From: a virus
Virus record (IMG/VR): IMGVR_UViG_3300042463_001065
Location: 48,068-112,067 of that record
DNA length: 64,000 nucleotides
Direction: 5' to 3' (one strand)
The translations under genes and the position numbers were made by a program. A model generated the notes under the pieces. That model was not told where the DNA came from, ran no database searches, and saw only the letters and a list, made by a program, of their open reading frames with translations. Positions 11,701-20,715 of this stretch are shown piece after piece; positions within the stretch are counted from its first letter, which is position 1, and each line of letters starts with the position of its first letter.

Positions 11701-11718
11701 CAAATTAATTGTGGATAA
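8716..11718 (+). CDS. Large baseplate/tail structural protein
   Basis: This 1,000-residue protein overlaps both neighbours through TAATG junctions. Residues ~435-475 contain YRNLILNSGFLFRSKGTR followed by IEYIMRMIGAPDALIEFNE. I remember this pattern from tail/baseplate proteins of T4-like environmental phages, but I could not confirm it here. The C-terminal quarter is Cys-rich (CTFILGD, CLPCEY, CDSSS), which may mean disulfides or bound metal. There is no signal peptide. A baseplate wedge or fibre-attachment role is inferred from size, position and the adhesin genes that follow. Confidence 0.75.
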   Translation: MAKTKFICPTPPPVGSGTFSDDLVGVQLVSGGGLTLGNFQFTRSVYEKVSRTFSTGIFSDPFNLENLNIQSLEESKKIIEKNFKVYPNFDLSQITSFSLYGSLSKRISSSINKIINYFPAAIEVNFTNLILQTGNTAFNISYDVIDNETTFNIDSNFFRNPFDIDFSINANSNVKNRPIKVSKYRDLTSNYQDFAVFVGETNNEYKIVDLIPTSSVTGGTVTITVQGNPFSSTTTTETILLKPNKLITEKIFQDDFDEVEDYLLNRYAYPQYTTKFSYPDYDDNGNYIIINKILTWSLDGLWNLDIRTSQFDEYLTNLQYITERLDEYKTNLVSRFLISGSLKEFDTNDQKIEKTLQIYGRSFDETKKFIDALANIISVNYVVKNDIPSALLANLAATLGIDPNISPITNDSLLQSVFSTTNDIIYPGQGKEDTPAELNYQYYRNLILNSGFLFRSKGTRTSIEYIMRMIGAPDALIEFNEYVYLADQKISLDDFYEKYAKISGGTTYIESPTLDSTNVFSILGTQYTGFTTSGVIKSTLPDLNNYPINIDTGYPEMPTESDSFFFQKGAGWFETTPDHRSTEEIDFTLSNFTVSPSIIVTKLKPFTYGQDYLNRYEKFPTMDIGYGLTKTIDNKKSWKKDEVGLRKNTQSSAPTNYLLENEGQVINVKNMELYLNMGQGITYDIWEMSSRYGYPIPNSGLTAPYPSPGLNDWTIIDPKPNKKTFFEFAQTFYNNLINVRNRQTISDGKTGGYPALQSIFWKYLQTDQVLNIPNNKFTYQKMIDFTLGLGDYWIRLVEQFVPATTIWNTGQKLDNSVFHRQKFVWRRQRGCTFILGDLKNTDCLPCEYNGEPYTYDCIDQTTQCSLPTFDPIAVLNEKINQLYTSSGFTSANCDSSSMVSTWYIELTLKDTITNIEDTLVFEPFYVGYGQNAVDITTGLPIDYFQVINAIDSKLQYLYQYGLNYYFSGGVLTISNSSCYDNFTNKLLNLYVGLDLQINCG

Positions 11719-14474
11719 TGGCTTGTATTACTGGATTTACTACTGGTGGTTATTATAGTTATACCGATTGTTGTGGTGTATTACAAGTTGGTTTTGCCGG
11801 TGGATTGGATACGGTATGTGTTGATACGGCATTTTCAGGATCATCTATTGGACTTATTTTAGATCCTATAAGTGTTTGTGTTCAAGACTGTAGTACGGGA
11901 CCACTAAGTTATACTTTTTCAGTAACAGGTGTTTGTGATAACCCCACGGGTGCGGTTACATTTTCATCATTTGGAGGTGTATCACCTTATACTATAGATA
12001 ATATCACACCTTTAGGTAGCGGTTTAAGTGCCCAAACAAGTTCAGGTCAAATAACATTCACAGGTCTGACTGGTGGTACATATGTGTTTAGATTGAATGA
12101 CTCATTAGGTCTTCAAAATAACGAACTTTTTATAAATTTATTAGTTTCTGATTGTTTTTCTGCAAATATTTTAAATACAACAGGAACTTTATGTGGAGAA
12201 AATAATGGTAGTTTTGAGGTTAGTGGTACATCGGTAAATGCACCATACACCATACTTGTTTATAGTGGTGTATCTGATTATGTTGGAAGTTTTAATGCAA
12301 TAACATTCCCATACCAAATTAACGGTTTACCACCATCAATATATCATGCGGTTGTATATGATTATGGTTTGGCTACTGCGATAACTGAAAATGTTGTTAT
12401 AAGTGCTAGCACAAATATTGATTATGGTTTTTGGGTTGTTGATGCCGGAACTTGTGTTATTAATACTGGTAAAGTTGCGGTTACAGGGGTAACTGGAACA
12501 GGACCTTATACGTATTTGTGGTCAGATGGTCAAACCACACAGTTGGCTACAGGTTTAACTGCCGGTAACTACTCAGTAACTGTTACCGATTTTTATGGAT
12601 GTCAAGTCACAAAACAAGCGACAGTTGGGATTGCACAACCACTTGGAGTACTTTCTATAACCCCAACAGAACCAAATTGTTTTACGTCAAATGGATCATT
12701 ACAAATAACAATGTCAGGTGGTACCGGACCTTATTTTTATTCGGCAAATACTGGACAAGTTGGTTACACATTATCAAATACTTTTACTATAAGTTCATTA
12801 CCTGCGGGTAGTTACTCTATTTTAGTAAGAGACGCAAATTACTGCCCAATTATTGTTAATACTTCATTAAATACTGTTGGAGGATTTAACGTTGTTGGAA
12901 ACAATATAACAAATTCAAGTTGTAATCAAAGTAGCGGATCAATAACAACAACAATAAGTGGATTAATTGGATTTTATTTATACACATTAACCGGTTTATC
13001 TACAAATCAAGTTTACACTTTTTACACACAAAGTCAAAATGTTACATTTCCAAATCTACAAAATGATACTTATGTTTTAACAATATCAGGAGAAAGTTCG
13101 GGTTGTGGTTATGCTGAAACTTTGGTTGTTAATTCAGATGAAAAATTTAGTGTTGATGTTTCCGTTACTAATGCGACTTGCGAATTGAGTAATGGTTTAA
13201 TTACTGTAAATGTTGGAACGGGATACACTAATTGGCAAACAGGAGGACAATTAGATTATATTTTAACAGGAACACCACCAATTATTGATACAACTCTTAG
13301 CTCAATGACTTTTAGTAATTTGGCTCCCGGTATATACACAATACAAGTAAGGGACGAAGATGATTGTATTGTTTCAGATACATTTACAATAGGAACAACA
13401 CCACAACTTGACAGTGCAGTTTTTGTGAATAATTGTGTATTTGGTAATGATGGAACCGCAAATGTGTCTATTTTTGATGGTACACCACCATTTACATACG
13501 ATTGGTCAGATAATGTACCACCACTACAAACGGGTAGTACTGTAACTGGTTTATCGGGTGGATCGTATACTGTTACGGTTACTGATAATAGTGGATGTAC
13601 AAACTACCTTTCTTTTGTTATTGACTGTACTTTCACACAAATAACAGGTTTTACAAGGTACAGTATTTGTTCAGATAATAATTTTACAACAACTTCAGGT
13701 ACAAAAAGAGGTATTACCGAAATGGTGTCTGAAGGGTTTTTGGATTTAACGTCAGGTTATACTAATTGTTTATTAAATAGTTACATTTTAGAATGTGAAA
13801 TCAATTTGAATGGAAGTGCGTTTACTCAAACTATTATTGTTGAAAACGATGCTGGATGGCAATCGGCAATTGAGACAATATTATCATCAATACCCGAAGT
13901 TGGTGAATATAGTGTGAATCTATTGAATAACACAATACAAATAAAATCTAATTGTCAAGGAGGTGTTGACCCATTAGGTAACGCAGGGTTTAACCTATCT
14001 TTAAATATTGATTACGATATTTCTTGTCAAGATGTTATACCAACACCAACTCCGAGCCCAACTCCTACCGCAACACCAACACCAACTCCGAGTCCAACAC
14101 CAACTCCGAGTCCAACACCAACTCCGAGTCCAACTCCGAGCCCAACACCTGCACCAACAACGGTCAATTATGCTTGGTTTACTAATGGACCATTTAACTA
14201 CCCATCTTCATCAACCGTACCTTGTAGTGCATACGCCGCAGCGGGATGTAGTTCACAAACTTTTTACACGGCAACACCAACAATTACAGTGGGTACTATA
14301 ATTTATGTTGATCAAAATCTTACAATACCTGCAACAGGATGGGTATATAATTTAGGATCGTCTGGTGGTGGTTGGGGTAGAAATTACTTATCAAATGACT
14401 GTCCTGTGGTTGGACTTAGATACGTTGTTCAAGTAGGTGCTAGTGCTAATGTTTTAAACGTTTATCAGTGTTAA
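11718..14474 (+). CDS. Adhesin-like tail fibre with SprB-type repeats and a Ser/Thr-Pro stalk
   Basis: I chose ATG 11718, which overlaps the upstream stop as TAATG, over a TTG nine bases earlier; this gives 918 residues. About seven ~75-residue repeats fill residues ~75-640. Each contains a [11 protein letters not shown]-like turn, a [13 protein letters not shown]-like strand pair and a Cys, the signature of SprB repeats in flavobacterial gliding adhesins. Residues ~773-815 are a Ser/Thr-Pro stalk. The last ~100 residues form a Cys-containing domain with a YVDQNLTIP motif that recurs in the 543-residue fibre downstream. It probably binds the host surface. Similar repeats reappear at 20.7-22.3 kb. 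Confidence 0.85.
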   Translation: MACITGFTTGGYYSYTDCCGVLQVGFAGGLDTVCVDTAFSGSSIGLILDPISVCVQDCSTGPLSYTFSVTGVCDNPTGAVTFSSFGGVSPYTIDNITPLGSGLSAQTSSGQITFTGLTGGTYVFRLNDSLGLQNNELFINLLVSDCFSANILNTTGTLCGENNGSFEVSGTSVNAPYTILVYSGVSDYVGSFNAITFPYQINGLPPSIYHAVVYDYGLATAITENVVISASTNIDYGFWVVDAGTCVINTGKVAVTGVTGTGPYTYLWSDGQTTQLATGLTAGNYSVTVTDFYGCQVTKQATVGIAQPLGVLSITPTEPNCFTSNGSLQITMSGGTGPYFYSANTGQVGYTLSNTFTISSLPAGSYSILVRDANYCPIIVNTSLNTVGGFNVVGNNITNSSCNQSSGSITTTISGLIGFYLYTLTGLSTNQVYTFYTQSQNVTFPNLQNDTYVLTISGESSGCGYAETLVVNSDEKFSVDVSVTNATCELSNGLITVNVGTGYTNWQTGGQLDYILTGTPPIIDTTLSSMTFSNLAPGIYTIQVRDEDDCIVSDTFTIGTTPQLDSAVFVNNCVFGNDGTANVSIFDGTPPFTYDWSDNVPPLQTGSTVTGLSGGSYTVTVTDNSGCTNYLSFVIDCTFTQITGFTRYSICSDNNFTTTSGTKRGITEMVSEGFLDLTSGYTNCLLNSYILECEINLNGSAFTQTIIVENDAGWQSAIETILSSIPEVGEYSVNLLNNTIQIKSNCQGGVDPLGNAGFNLSLNIDYDISCQDVIPTPTPSPTPTATPTPTPSPTPTPSPTPTPSPTPSPTPAPTTVNYAWFTNGPFNYPSSSTVPCSAYAAAGCSSQTFYTATPTITVGTIIYVDQNLTIPATGWVYNLGSSGGGWGRNYLSNDCPVVGLRYVVQVGASANVLNVYQC
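14038..14160 (+). repeat. In-frame tandem repeat coding the Ser/Thr-Pro stalk
   Basis: An imperfect 18-bp unit, roughly ACTCCGAGTCCAACACCA, is repeated in frame and encodes TPSPTP. The copies are near-identical at the DNA level, so the array can expand or shrink by slippage and so change stalk length. Confidence 0.85.
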
Positions 14475-14475
14475 T

Positions 14476-14763
14476 ATGCCGTATTCAATAGACATAACAG
14501 GAGTTTCAGGGGGGACCGCACCAATAGCGTTCTATGCTTGTGATGAATATGGGAATAATTGCACACTTTTAGGTTACGCACCCGGAATATATGTTTTACC
14601 AACATTATTACAGACCGCAACTACCATTATGGTTAAATCGGTTGATAGTACGGGTTGTATTTACTTCAAAATTATTTCTTGTGCTCCTGAAGATGATTAT
14701 TTTATCCTTACAGAATTAGGTGATTTTTTAACAACAGAAGGTGGGGACGCGTTAGTTTGGTAG
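14476..14763 (+). CDS. Small fibre-associated protein, paralogue 1
   Basis: This 95-residue protein starts 1 nt after the large adhesin. It shares a pattern with the products of 14782-15069 and 20482-20700: a short Gly-rich start, a [AWL]xCD motif (FYACDEYG here), a second Cys, and an [IV]K[IS][IV]Dxxx[CG] segment (MVKSVDSTGCIYFKI). There is no signal peptide or membrane segment. The motif resembles half of an SprB-like repeat. Because each copy follows a fibre gene, it may be a fibre tip, cap or assembly partner; this is inference. Confidence 0.7.
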   Translation: MPYSIDITGVSGGTAPIAFYACDEYGNNCTLLGYAPGIYVLPTLLQTATTIMVKSVDSTGCIYFKIISCAPEDDYFILTELGDFLTTEGGDALVW

Positions 14764-14770
14764 TTATACA

Positions 14771-14778
14771 TATTTATT
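14771..14778 (+). promoter_or_regulatory. Late-type A+T motif TATTTATT
   Basis: The motif lies 3 nt before the ATG at 14782 in an 18-nt intergenic gap. It matches the recurring TATTTATW element; promoter function is inferred. Confidence 0.35.
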
Positions 14779-14781
14779 ATT

Positions 14782-15069
14782 ATGATAATTAATATAACAG
14801 GAGATACTGGTGGAGTTGAACCATATGACGTTTATTTATGCGACCCAACAAATACAGGTTGTTTTTATATATCAGGGCTAACTTCAATACCGGCAACAAT
14901 TGTGATTGACACACAATCATATTTTCCTTACGAAACTTTTTTATATTTAAAAATTATTGACACTATCGGATGCATAAAATTATATCCAATAGATTGTGTT
15001 AATTTCAAGGCTTTCCAAGATGGAATATTCTTTGATTTTATGGACGGAATACCATTTTCGTTTCAATAA
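14782..15069 (+). CDS. Small fibre-associated protein, paralogue 2
   Basis: This 95-residue protein has the same layout as the preceding gene: ITGDTGGVEPYDVYLCD at the N-terminus, then LYLKIIDTIGCIKLYPIDC. Both end in a short extra strand region (FFDFMDGIPFSF here) of similar length. The tandem position points to local duplication followed by strong divergence at the DNA level. Function is unknown; a fibre accessory role is inferred from position. Confidence 0.7.
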   Translation: MIINITGDTGGVEPYDVYLCDPTNTGCFYISGLTSIPATIVIDTQSYFPYETFLYLKIIDTIGCIKLYPIDCVNFKAFQDGIFFDFMDGIPFSFQ

Positions 15070-15084
15070 AAAATATTAATAATA

Positions 15085-15096
15085 TATTTATAAAAT
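15085..15096 (+). promoter_or_regulatory. Late-type A+T motif TATTTATAAAAT
   Basis: The motif lies 5 nt before the ATG at 15102 in a 32-nt gap and is one of the recurring elements in front of virion genes. Confidence 0.4.
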
Positions 15097-15101
15097 AAAA
15101 T

Positions 15102-16724
15102 ATGCCAACATATCAATTACTTACTGATAGAACATTAGCACAAACATCGGCAATAACACCGACAACACTAATACATATTGTATACACCGGAGACCCTTCA
15201 CAAAATCCTGCAGGATCTTCTTATAAGGCGGAACTACAACAATTGTTAACAATATTTAAAGATACTTTTGTTACCGGAGGAACTTATAGTTCGGGCACAG
15301 CAACATTTACAAATAGTACTGGAGGTACGTTTAACGTTACAGGCTTTTTTACGGGAAGTACGGATGTTAGAGTAACAGGGGCAACATATTCAAATAACAG
15401 TTTTACGTATATAAATAATACGGGAGGAACATTTTCAGTATTATTCAATACCGTAACAGGACTAACAACCAATGGAAATTTAACAGTTACCGGCACGACT
15501 TCATCAAACACAATATCTGCAACAACATACCAAAATTTACCAACAGACATTAGAGTAACAGGAGCAACATACTCTAATAACGCATTTACATACACAAATA
15601 ACACTGGTGGAACATATAGTGTATTATTTAATACTGTGACAGGGTTAACGGTGAATGGACAACTATCGGTAACAGGTAATACAGGATTAGGAACGTCTTC
15701 ACCAAGTACAAGATTAGATATAACATCATCAAATACCTCCTCTGCGGTGAATAATACTTTAAGATTTACCGACACGGATACTATATCCGCGAATAACCAA
15801 TTTAAAGGAAAAATAGAATTTTATAGTAACGATACTGGTGGTGTCGGAGTTAAAAGTTATATAGGAGGTGTCACAAACACAGCATCTGAAGGGAGTTTAA
15901 TATTTGGAACAACAGGAGCAACCGGTTCACTAACAGGAGGGACAACTGTTGGTGAAAGAATGAGAATTGATAGTAGTGGTAATGTAGGTATTGGAACGTC
16001 TTCACCATCATATAAATTAGACGTGAATTCAGGTGATTTTGTTATTGACGAAATTGCAATTAGGGCGGTAAATAATGAATCAACACCTAAAGGTGTGTTA
16101 ATAATTCCTACGGCAGATGATGATTCATATAATTATAATACAATTTCAGGTGATACGGTTATTGTTGCTACTGGAGGTAGAAGTCTAGTGATTGGTGCTG
16201 GAGGTGTAGGATCTGGATTTAGATTTAGTGGAACCTCAACACCAACACCAACATCCGCAGTAGTAACCACTGGAGCTAGATTGGGTATAGGATCTGCCTT
16301 TTACACATCATCGGAACAACCATCAACAAATATAGATGTGGATGGTAATGGTAGATTTAGGACTGTTGGAGCGACGGCATTTTTTGCCAATCTTAATATT
16401 ACCTCAGACGGTACATTAACAACCGCAACTTCTGATATTAGATTAAAAGAAAATATTGAACCATTAACTAATTCGTTAGAAAAACTCTTACAACTTTCAG
16501 GTGTTACTTATAGTTGGATTGGTCAAGAAGGAAAAAAAATTGGTTTTATTGCTCAAGAAGTTGAAAAAGTTATACCTGAGTTAGTCTTCATTAATAATAA
16601 TACTGAAGATAAAATTAAAGGAATACATATGGACAACATAACCGCGGTTTTGGTTGAAGCAATCAAGGAACAACAAAAAATTATTGAGGAACTAAAGGTA
16701 AGAATTAGTAATTTAGAATCTTAA
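15102..16724 (+). CDS. Tail fibre/spike with C-terminal S74 intramolecular chaperone
   Basis: This 540-residue protein ends in a Peptidase_S74 (endosialidase-type) chaperone domain at about residues 443-540. SDIRLKENI carries the Ser and, five residues later, the Lys of the self-cleavage dyad. Next come a GFIAQEVEKVIPE segment and a terminal coiled coil. This family trimerises beta-helical fibres and then cuts itself off. Two tandem ~62-residue copies of [IV]RVTGATYSNN...NNTGGT begin near residues 88 and 151, followed by GLGTSSPSTRLDI and GIGTSSPSYKLDV repeats typical of S74 fibres. Role: trimeric receptor-binding fibre. Confidence is high for the domain and inferred for the receptor role. 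Confidence 0.9.
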   Translation: MPTYQLLTDRTLAQTSAITPTTLIHIVYTGDPSQNPAGSSYKAELQQLLTIFKDTFVTGGTYSSGTATFTNSTGGTFNVTGFFTGSTDVRVTGATYSNNSFTYINNTGGTFSVLFNTVTGLTTNGNLTVTGTTSSNTISATTYQNLPTDIRVTGATYSNNAFTYTNNTGGTYSVLFNTVTGLTVNGQLSVTGNTGLGTSSPSTRLDITSSNTSSAVNNTLRFTDTDTISANNQFKGKIEFYSNDTGGVGVKSYIGGVTNTASEGSLIFGTTGATGSLTGGTTVGERMRIDSSGNVGIGTSSPSYKLDVNSGDFVIDEIAIRAVNNESTPKGVLIIPTADDDSYNYNTISGDTVIVATGGRSLVIGAGGVGSGFRFSGTSTPTPTSAVVTTGARLGIGSAFYTSSEQPSTNIDVDGNGRFRTVGATAFFANLNITSDGTLTTATSDIRLKENIEPLTNSLEKLLQLSGVTYSWIGQEGKKIGFIAQEVEKVIPELVFINNNTEDKIKGIHMDNITAVLVEAIKEQQKIIEELKVRISNLES

Positions 16725-16765
16725 TTTTTATTTACAAACTATTTTCAAAAATCTATTTTTAGATT

Positions 16766-18001
16766 ATGAAAATATTTATTCAAATCGCATCTTATAGAGA
16801 TCCGGAATTAATACCAACAATCAAATCATGCTTAGAAAATTCTAAACATCCTGAGAATTTAGTTTTTGGAATTGCAAGACAATTTCATCCTGACGATAAG
16901 TTTGACGATCTTACTGAATATGAAATTGACGATAGGTTTAGAGTTTTAAACATACCACACCAAGAATCAAAAGGTGTTTGTTGGGCTCGTAATCAAGTAC
17001 AACAACTATATAAAGACGAGGAATATACCTTACAGATAGATTCACATATGAGATTTGAAAAAGATTGGGATGAGACTCTAATAGGTATGATTAAACAACT
17101 GCAAGACTTAGGAATACCAAAACCACTATTAACAGGTTACGTATCTTCTTACGACCCAAATAACGACCCAAACGGAAGAGTAAGAGTGCCTTGGCGAATG
17201 GTATTTGACAAATTTATACCTGAAGGTGCCGTTTTCTTCTTACCTGAAGCAATTCCTGATTGGCAAAATATTGATACGCCGATACCATCAAGATTTTATT
17301 CCGCCCATTTTTGTTTTACATTAGGTCAATTTAGTAAAGAAGTTCAACACAACCCTGATTTTTATTTTCATGGAGAAGAGATATCAATCGCAGTTAGGGC
17401 CTTCACTCACGGATATGATTTATTTCACCCCCATAAAGTGGTTATTTGGCATGAATATACAAGAAATGGTAGAGTAAAACAGTGGGACGACGATAAAGAA
17501 TGGTATAAAAAGAATGAAAGTGCACATTTATTAAATAGGAAACTTTTTGGTATGGATGGTGAAAATCAAGAAGGACATGTTGGAAAATATGGTTTAGGAA
17601 ATGTTAGGGCATTAAGGGATTATGAAAAATACGCTGGATTGTTGTTTGAAAAAAGATCAGTACAAGAATACACACTACAAAAAAATTACCCACCAAATCC
17701 TGAAATAGAAAACGAAAAAGAATGGGAAAAAAGTTTTTCATCTATGTTTGAACATGAAATAAGTTTAGATAAAAACAATTTCACACAAGATGATTATGAT
17801 TTTTGGGCGGTAATATATCACGACGAAAACGGACAAGAAATTTATAGAAAAGATGCAACAGAATCGGAAATTAATAATTACATAAAAAATGAAATAACAA
17901 TAAGAAGGCAATTTTTAACATATAGAAAACCCAAGTCATGGACTGTTTGGGCTCATTCTAAAACAAAAGATTGGTTAGAAAAATTAGAAGGGGCCGTATG
18001 A
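16766..18001 (+). CDS. GlcNAc-type glycosyltransferase
   Basis: This 411-residue protein matches the pattern of the GlcNAc glycosyltransferase family (PF11397 type). It opens with IFIQIASYRDPEL, has GVCWARNQVQ near residue 73, and has a QIDSHMRFEKDWDE segment with the DxH metal/sugar motif near residue 92. A second acidic motif, FHGEEISIAVRAFTHGYD, follows near residue 205. There is no signal peptide, so it would act in the host cytoplasm. It sits between fibre genes and overlaps the next transferase-like gene by 4 nt (ATGA). Likely targets are the Thr-rich fibre stalks, but host glycan or DNA modification cannot be excluded. Confidence 0.85.
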   Translation: MKIFIQIASYRDPELIPTIKSCLENSKHPENLVFGIARQFHPDDKFDDLTEYEIDDRFRVLNIPHQESKGVCWARNQVQQLYKDEEYTLQIDSHMRFEKDWDETLIGMIKQLQDLGIPKPLLTGYVSSYDPNNDPNGRVRVPWRMVFDKFIPEGAVFFLPEAIPDWQNIDTPIPSRFYSAHFCFTLGQFSKEVQHNPDFYFHGEEISIAVRAFTHGYDLFHPHKVVIWHEYTRNGRVKQWDDDKEWYKKNESAHLLNRKLFGMDGENQEGHVGKYGLGNVRALRDYEKYAGLLFEKRSVQEYTLQKNYPPNPEIENEKEWEKSFSSMFEHEISLDKNNFTQDDYDFWAVIYHDENGQEIYRKDATESEINNYIKNEITIRRQFLTYRKPKSWTVWAHSKTKDWLEKLEGAV

Positions 18002-18789
18002 TTGAAAATCCAACTATAGTTACCGCATTATTTGATATTGGAAGGGACAAGTGGTCTAACTATGGGTTATCTTACCACACATATATGATGTGGATGAGAA
18101 ACTTACTTTTGTTTGACTCTAAAATGGTAATATATACGGAAGAAAAGTTTGAAGGTTTTATAAAAGAACAAAGAAGTGTTGTTGACCCCAATTTAGATAA
18201 AACGATCATAATCATAGACAAAATTGAAAATTTAGATTCATATAAGATGTTTCATGAAAAGGTTTTTAATCTAATGATATCTGAAAATTTTAAATCTAAA
18301 ATACATTTCAAAGTCCCCGAAATGACAGAATCGTTATACAACATCGTAATTTTCAATAAACCATACTTCATTAAAAGCTCAATAGAAAAGAAACATTTTG
18401 ATTCTGATATGTTCATTTGGTGTGATGCTGGGGTTCTTAGAAACGATAACCCTGAAATTAAACGAGGGTTCCCGAATGTTGAAAAAATTAATCAAAAATA
18501 TAATGATAAAATAACATTTTTTAGTCATCACGAAGAGTTTTTAGTTCCCGATAGACCATTTCATTTACTATCACAATTTAGATATATTCATGGAGGTTGT
18601 TTTTTTGTTCCTAATAATGGGGTTATATATCCATTTATTAAACATTTTATAACTTTAATACAAAACCACTTAGACTTGGAGTTTGTTGGTAGCGAAGAAA
18701 AATATTTGGATTTCTGTTATTTAGACAATAAAGAAAATTATAATATCATAAAGTCCGATTGGAGGCAATATTTTGACATTTTCAAATGA
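17998..18789 (+). CDS. HtrL/YibB-like putative glycosyltransferase
   Basis: I start this gene at ATG 17998, which overlaps the upstream stop as ATGA, and not at the earlier in-frame codon; the protein has 263 residues. IVTALFDIGRDKW near the N-terminus, the MVIYTEE strand and FIWCDAGVLRN near residue 140 match the pattern of HtrL_YibB proteins, which are relatives of sugar transferases with a D-x-G site. It is translationally coupled to the GlcNAc-transferase gene, which suggests a two-step glycan assembly on the same target. The catalytic role is inferred from the family, whose biochemistry is poorly known. Confidence 0.7.
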   Translation: MIENPTIVTALFDIGRDKWSNYGLSYHTYMMWMRNLLLFDSKMVIYTEEKFEGFIKEQRSVVDPNLDKTIIIIDKIENLDSYKMFHEKVFNLMISENFKSKIHFKVPEMTESLYNIVIFNKPYFIKSSIEKKHFDSDMFIWCDAGVLRNDNPEIKRGFPNVEKINQKYNDKITFFSHHEEFLVPDRPFHLLSQFRYIHGGCFFVPNNGVIYPFIKHFITLIQNHLDLEFVGSEEKYLDFCYLDNKENYNIIKSDWRQYFDIFK

Positions 18790-18818
18790 GTTACTATACA
18801 ATAAAACAAACTTATGAT

Positions 18819-18826
18819 TATTTATA
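18819..18826 (+). promoter_or_regulatory. Late-type A+T motif TATTTATA
   Basis: The motif lies 19 nt before the fibre gene start at 18846 in a 56-nt gap. It is one of the recurring elements before virion genes. Confidence 0.4.
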
Positions 18827-18845
18827 TAATAAAGTCTAAAGTTTA

Positions 18846-20477
18846 ATGGCGGATTTAAGATTTCAAGGTTGTTGTTATGATGGTTACCAATATGTAACTA
18901 ACGACGCCGCTTGGGTTGCTACCGGTGGTACCGCAACAACAGGTTTAACATATCATTTTTCAGGTGACCCCGTTGTTCCTGATGGTTGTTATACTATTGT
19001 CTCGGCATTTACGAGTGGTTTTACCGCAACAACATTTTCAATATTTGACGGTGTTTATACCATTCAAACAGATTGTTCTGATACACTTTGTTTGACTGGT
19101 GATTGTTGTAGCAATGACATATGTATTAATATATCAATTAACACATATTCAGGGTACAATGGAACATATGAGGTTGCTGGGAACTATAATAGTTACCCAT
19201 ATTGGACGGGTGGAACTGTGCCAGGATACCTTTATTTTAATAATACTAAGTGGTGTTTAACTTCAGGTTTAACCGCAACATGTCTATTTTATGGACCTAA
19301 CCCAACAACGTCAAGTTGTCCCGATATTGATGAAACTTTATATTATTCGGGGGTTTGTTTCCCAACACCAACACCATACGATCCGTGCTCAATATTAGAT
19401 TTTGATATTGTTTTAGAATGTGCGTTTCCGACACCTACACCGACAGTAACACCAACCCCCACACCGACAGTAACACCAACCCCTACACCAACCCCCACAA
19501 TAGATATTTGTTCAGGGTATACTGTAGGTGTTTCATTTTCGGCAATAACACCAACTCCTACACCAACCCCTACACCAACACCCACACCACCTGTTTATCC
19601 ATATAATGTAGTTTCAGGTGTGACTTTTGTAATTGATAGTGGTAATTTTGTTTGTGTTAATGTAAATAAATTAGTGGATTGTAATAGTAGTGATATATTC
19701 TTTGTCAGTGGACCAATAATATATTCAGGATCACCAATCGTAACAGGAACAACTATTTTAGGTTTAATTAATGACCAATATAAGTGTTTAACATATACCG
19801 AAAACGTATTTGGTAGTCCTGCCGATTATTTACAAGGAGTAATAAGCGCATCAACAAGTGGATGCTCATATTGTACAGTTCCTGCACCGACACCGACACC
19901 TACTCCAACACCAACACCTACTCCAACACCAACCGCAACGCCAGTGATAACACCAACATACGCACCAAACACAGTATTTGTTTTTACATCATGTACAGAC
20001 AACTCAATGATTATTCAATACACTTACCCTCCATATAATGTTAATATTGGGGATATATTAAAAACAACATCAGGAGCATGTTACTCCTATATTGGTAACT
20101 ATTATTCATATACACCACCTGTTGGATATATTTGGTCTTATGTTGAAACATTTACCGCAACAACCGCAACAACATATACAAATTGTGTAAATTGTTTAAT
20201 ACCAACACCTCAACCAACACTATCTTATAGTATTTGGAGAGCAAGGGGTGAGTTCTCACTTTCTTGTCCTGTATGTGAATTAACAAATGGTGGATCAGTA
20301 ATAACATTCTATACCTCATCTTCTGATTCTGTAATACAAACGGGGGTATATATTTATGAAGATCAAACATTAACTACACCTGTTATTGTTGACTACATAA
20401 AATATGGAACTAAAATATATAGTGTAGACGTTGATGGGAAATTAACTGAAATATGTAACGTAAACGGAAATTGTTAA
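18846..20477 (+). CDS. Cys-rich tail fibre with three Thr-Pro stalks
   Basis: This 543-residue protein alternates small Cys-containing domains with Thr-Pro linkers at about residues 194-220, 235-249 and 346-369. The N-terminus has several Cys pairs (GCCYDGYQ, CLTGDCCSND). The C-terminal ~100 residues contain VYIYEDQTLTTP, related to the YVDQNLTIP motif at the end of the adhesin at 11.7-14.5 kb, so both probably share a tip domain. There is no signal peptide or membrane segment. I infer a host-binding fibre whose stalks are candidates for O-glycosylation by the adjacent transferases. Confidence 0.8.
   Translation: MADLRFQGCCYDGYQYVTNDAAWVATGGTATTGLTYHFSGDPVVPDGCYTIVSAFTSGFTATTFSIFDGVYTIQTDCSDTLCLTGDCCSNDICINISINTYSGYNGTYEVAGNYNSYPYWTGGTVPGYLYFNNTKWCLTSGLTATCLFYGPNPTTSSCPDIDETLYYSGVCFPTPTPYDPCSILDFDIVLECAFPTPTPTVTPTPTPTVTPTPTPTPTIDICSGYTVGVSFSAITPTPTPTPTPTPTPPVYPYNVVSGVTFVIDSGNFVCVNVNKLVDCNSSDIFFVSGPIIYSGSPIVTGTTILGLINDQYKCLTYTENVFGSPADYLQGVISASTSGCSYCTVPAPTPTPTPTPTPTPTPTATPVITPTYAPNTVFVFTSCTDNSMIIQYTYPPYNVNIGDILKTTSGACYSYIGNYYSYTPPVGYIWSYVETFTATTATTYTNCVNCLIPTPQPTLSYSIWRARGEFSLSCPVCELTNGGSVITFYTSSSDSVIQTGVYIYEDQTLTTPVIVDYIKYGTKIYSVDVDGKLTEICNVNGNC
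19426..19950 (+). repeat. Three in-frame Thr-Pro coding repeat blocks
   Basis: Blocks at about 19426-19503, 19549-19590 and 19883-19950 are built from ACACCNACN-type hexamers coding TPTP. They are interrupted by ~30- to 95-residue folded segments and are not spaced like a CRISPR array. Confidence 0.8.
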
Positions 20478-20481
20478 AAGT

Positions 20482-20700
20482 ATGCCAACATTAGTAACAT
20501 TAACAGCAACAACAGGAACCTTACCACTAAATTTGTGGATATGTGATAGTACTGGTGCGACAGCCACTTGTATTTATTACGATACTGTCACATCTTTACC
20601 ATATCCGTTTGTTTTACCTCCAGTATATGAAACTTACCCTTCATATGCATTAAAAATTATAGATGCTAATTTATGCATTTATTATGAATTATCACCATAA
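20482..20700 (+). CDS. Small fibre-associated protein, paralogue 3
   Basis: This 72-residue protein lies 4 nt after the Cys-rich fibre. Its pattern (LPLNLWICDST, a second Cys, YALKIIDANLCIYYEL) matches the two 95-residue proteins at 14.5-15.1 kb but lacks their C-terminal ~20 residues. It is the third copy placed directly after a fibre gene, which supports a shared fibre-linked role. Function is otherwise unknown. Confidence 0.65.
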   Translation: MPTLVTLTATTGTLPLNLWICDSTGATATCIYYDTVTSLPYPFVLPPVYETYPSYALKIIDANLCIYYELSP

Positions 20701-20715
20701 ATTAAACTATAAATT

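Noticed and set aside
11709-11717. Earlier TTG start for the 918-residue adhesin
   Set aside because: ATG 11718 gives the same TAATG overlap used at 6694, 8716, 28625 and 62048.
14038-14160. CRISPR array
   Set aside because: The repeats are contiguous, in frame, code Thr-Pro and have no spacers; the same holds at 19.4-19.95 kb.
15284-15775. 163-codon minus-strand frame inside the S74 fibre gene
   Set aside because: It is the antisense shadow of the repeated GATYSNN/NNTGGT shaft; the repeated VPPVLF pattern is a by-product.
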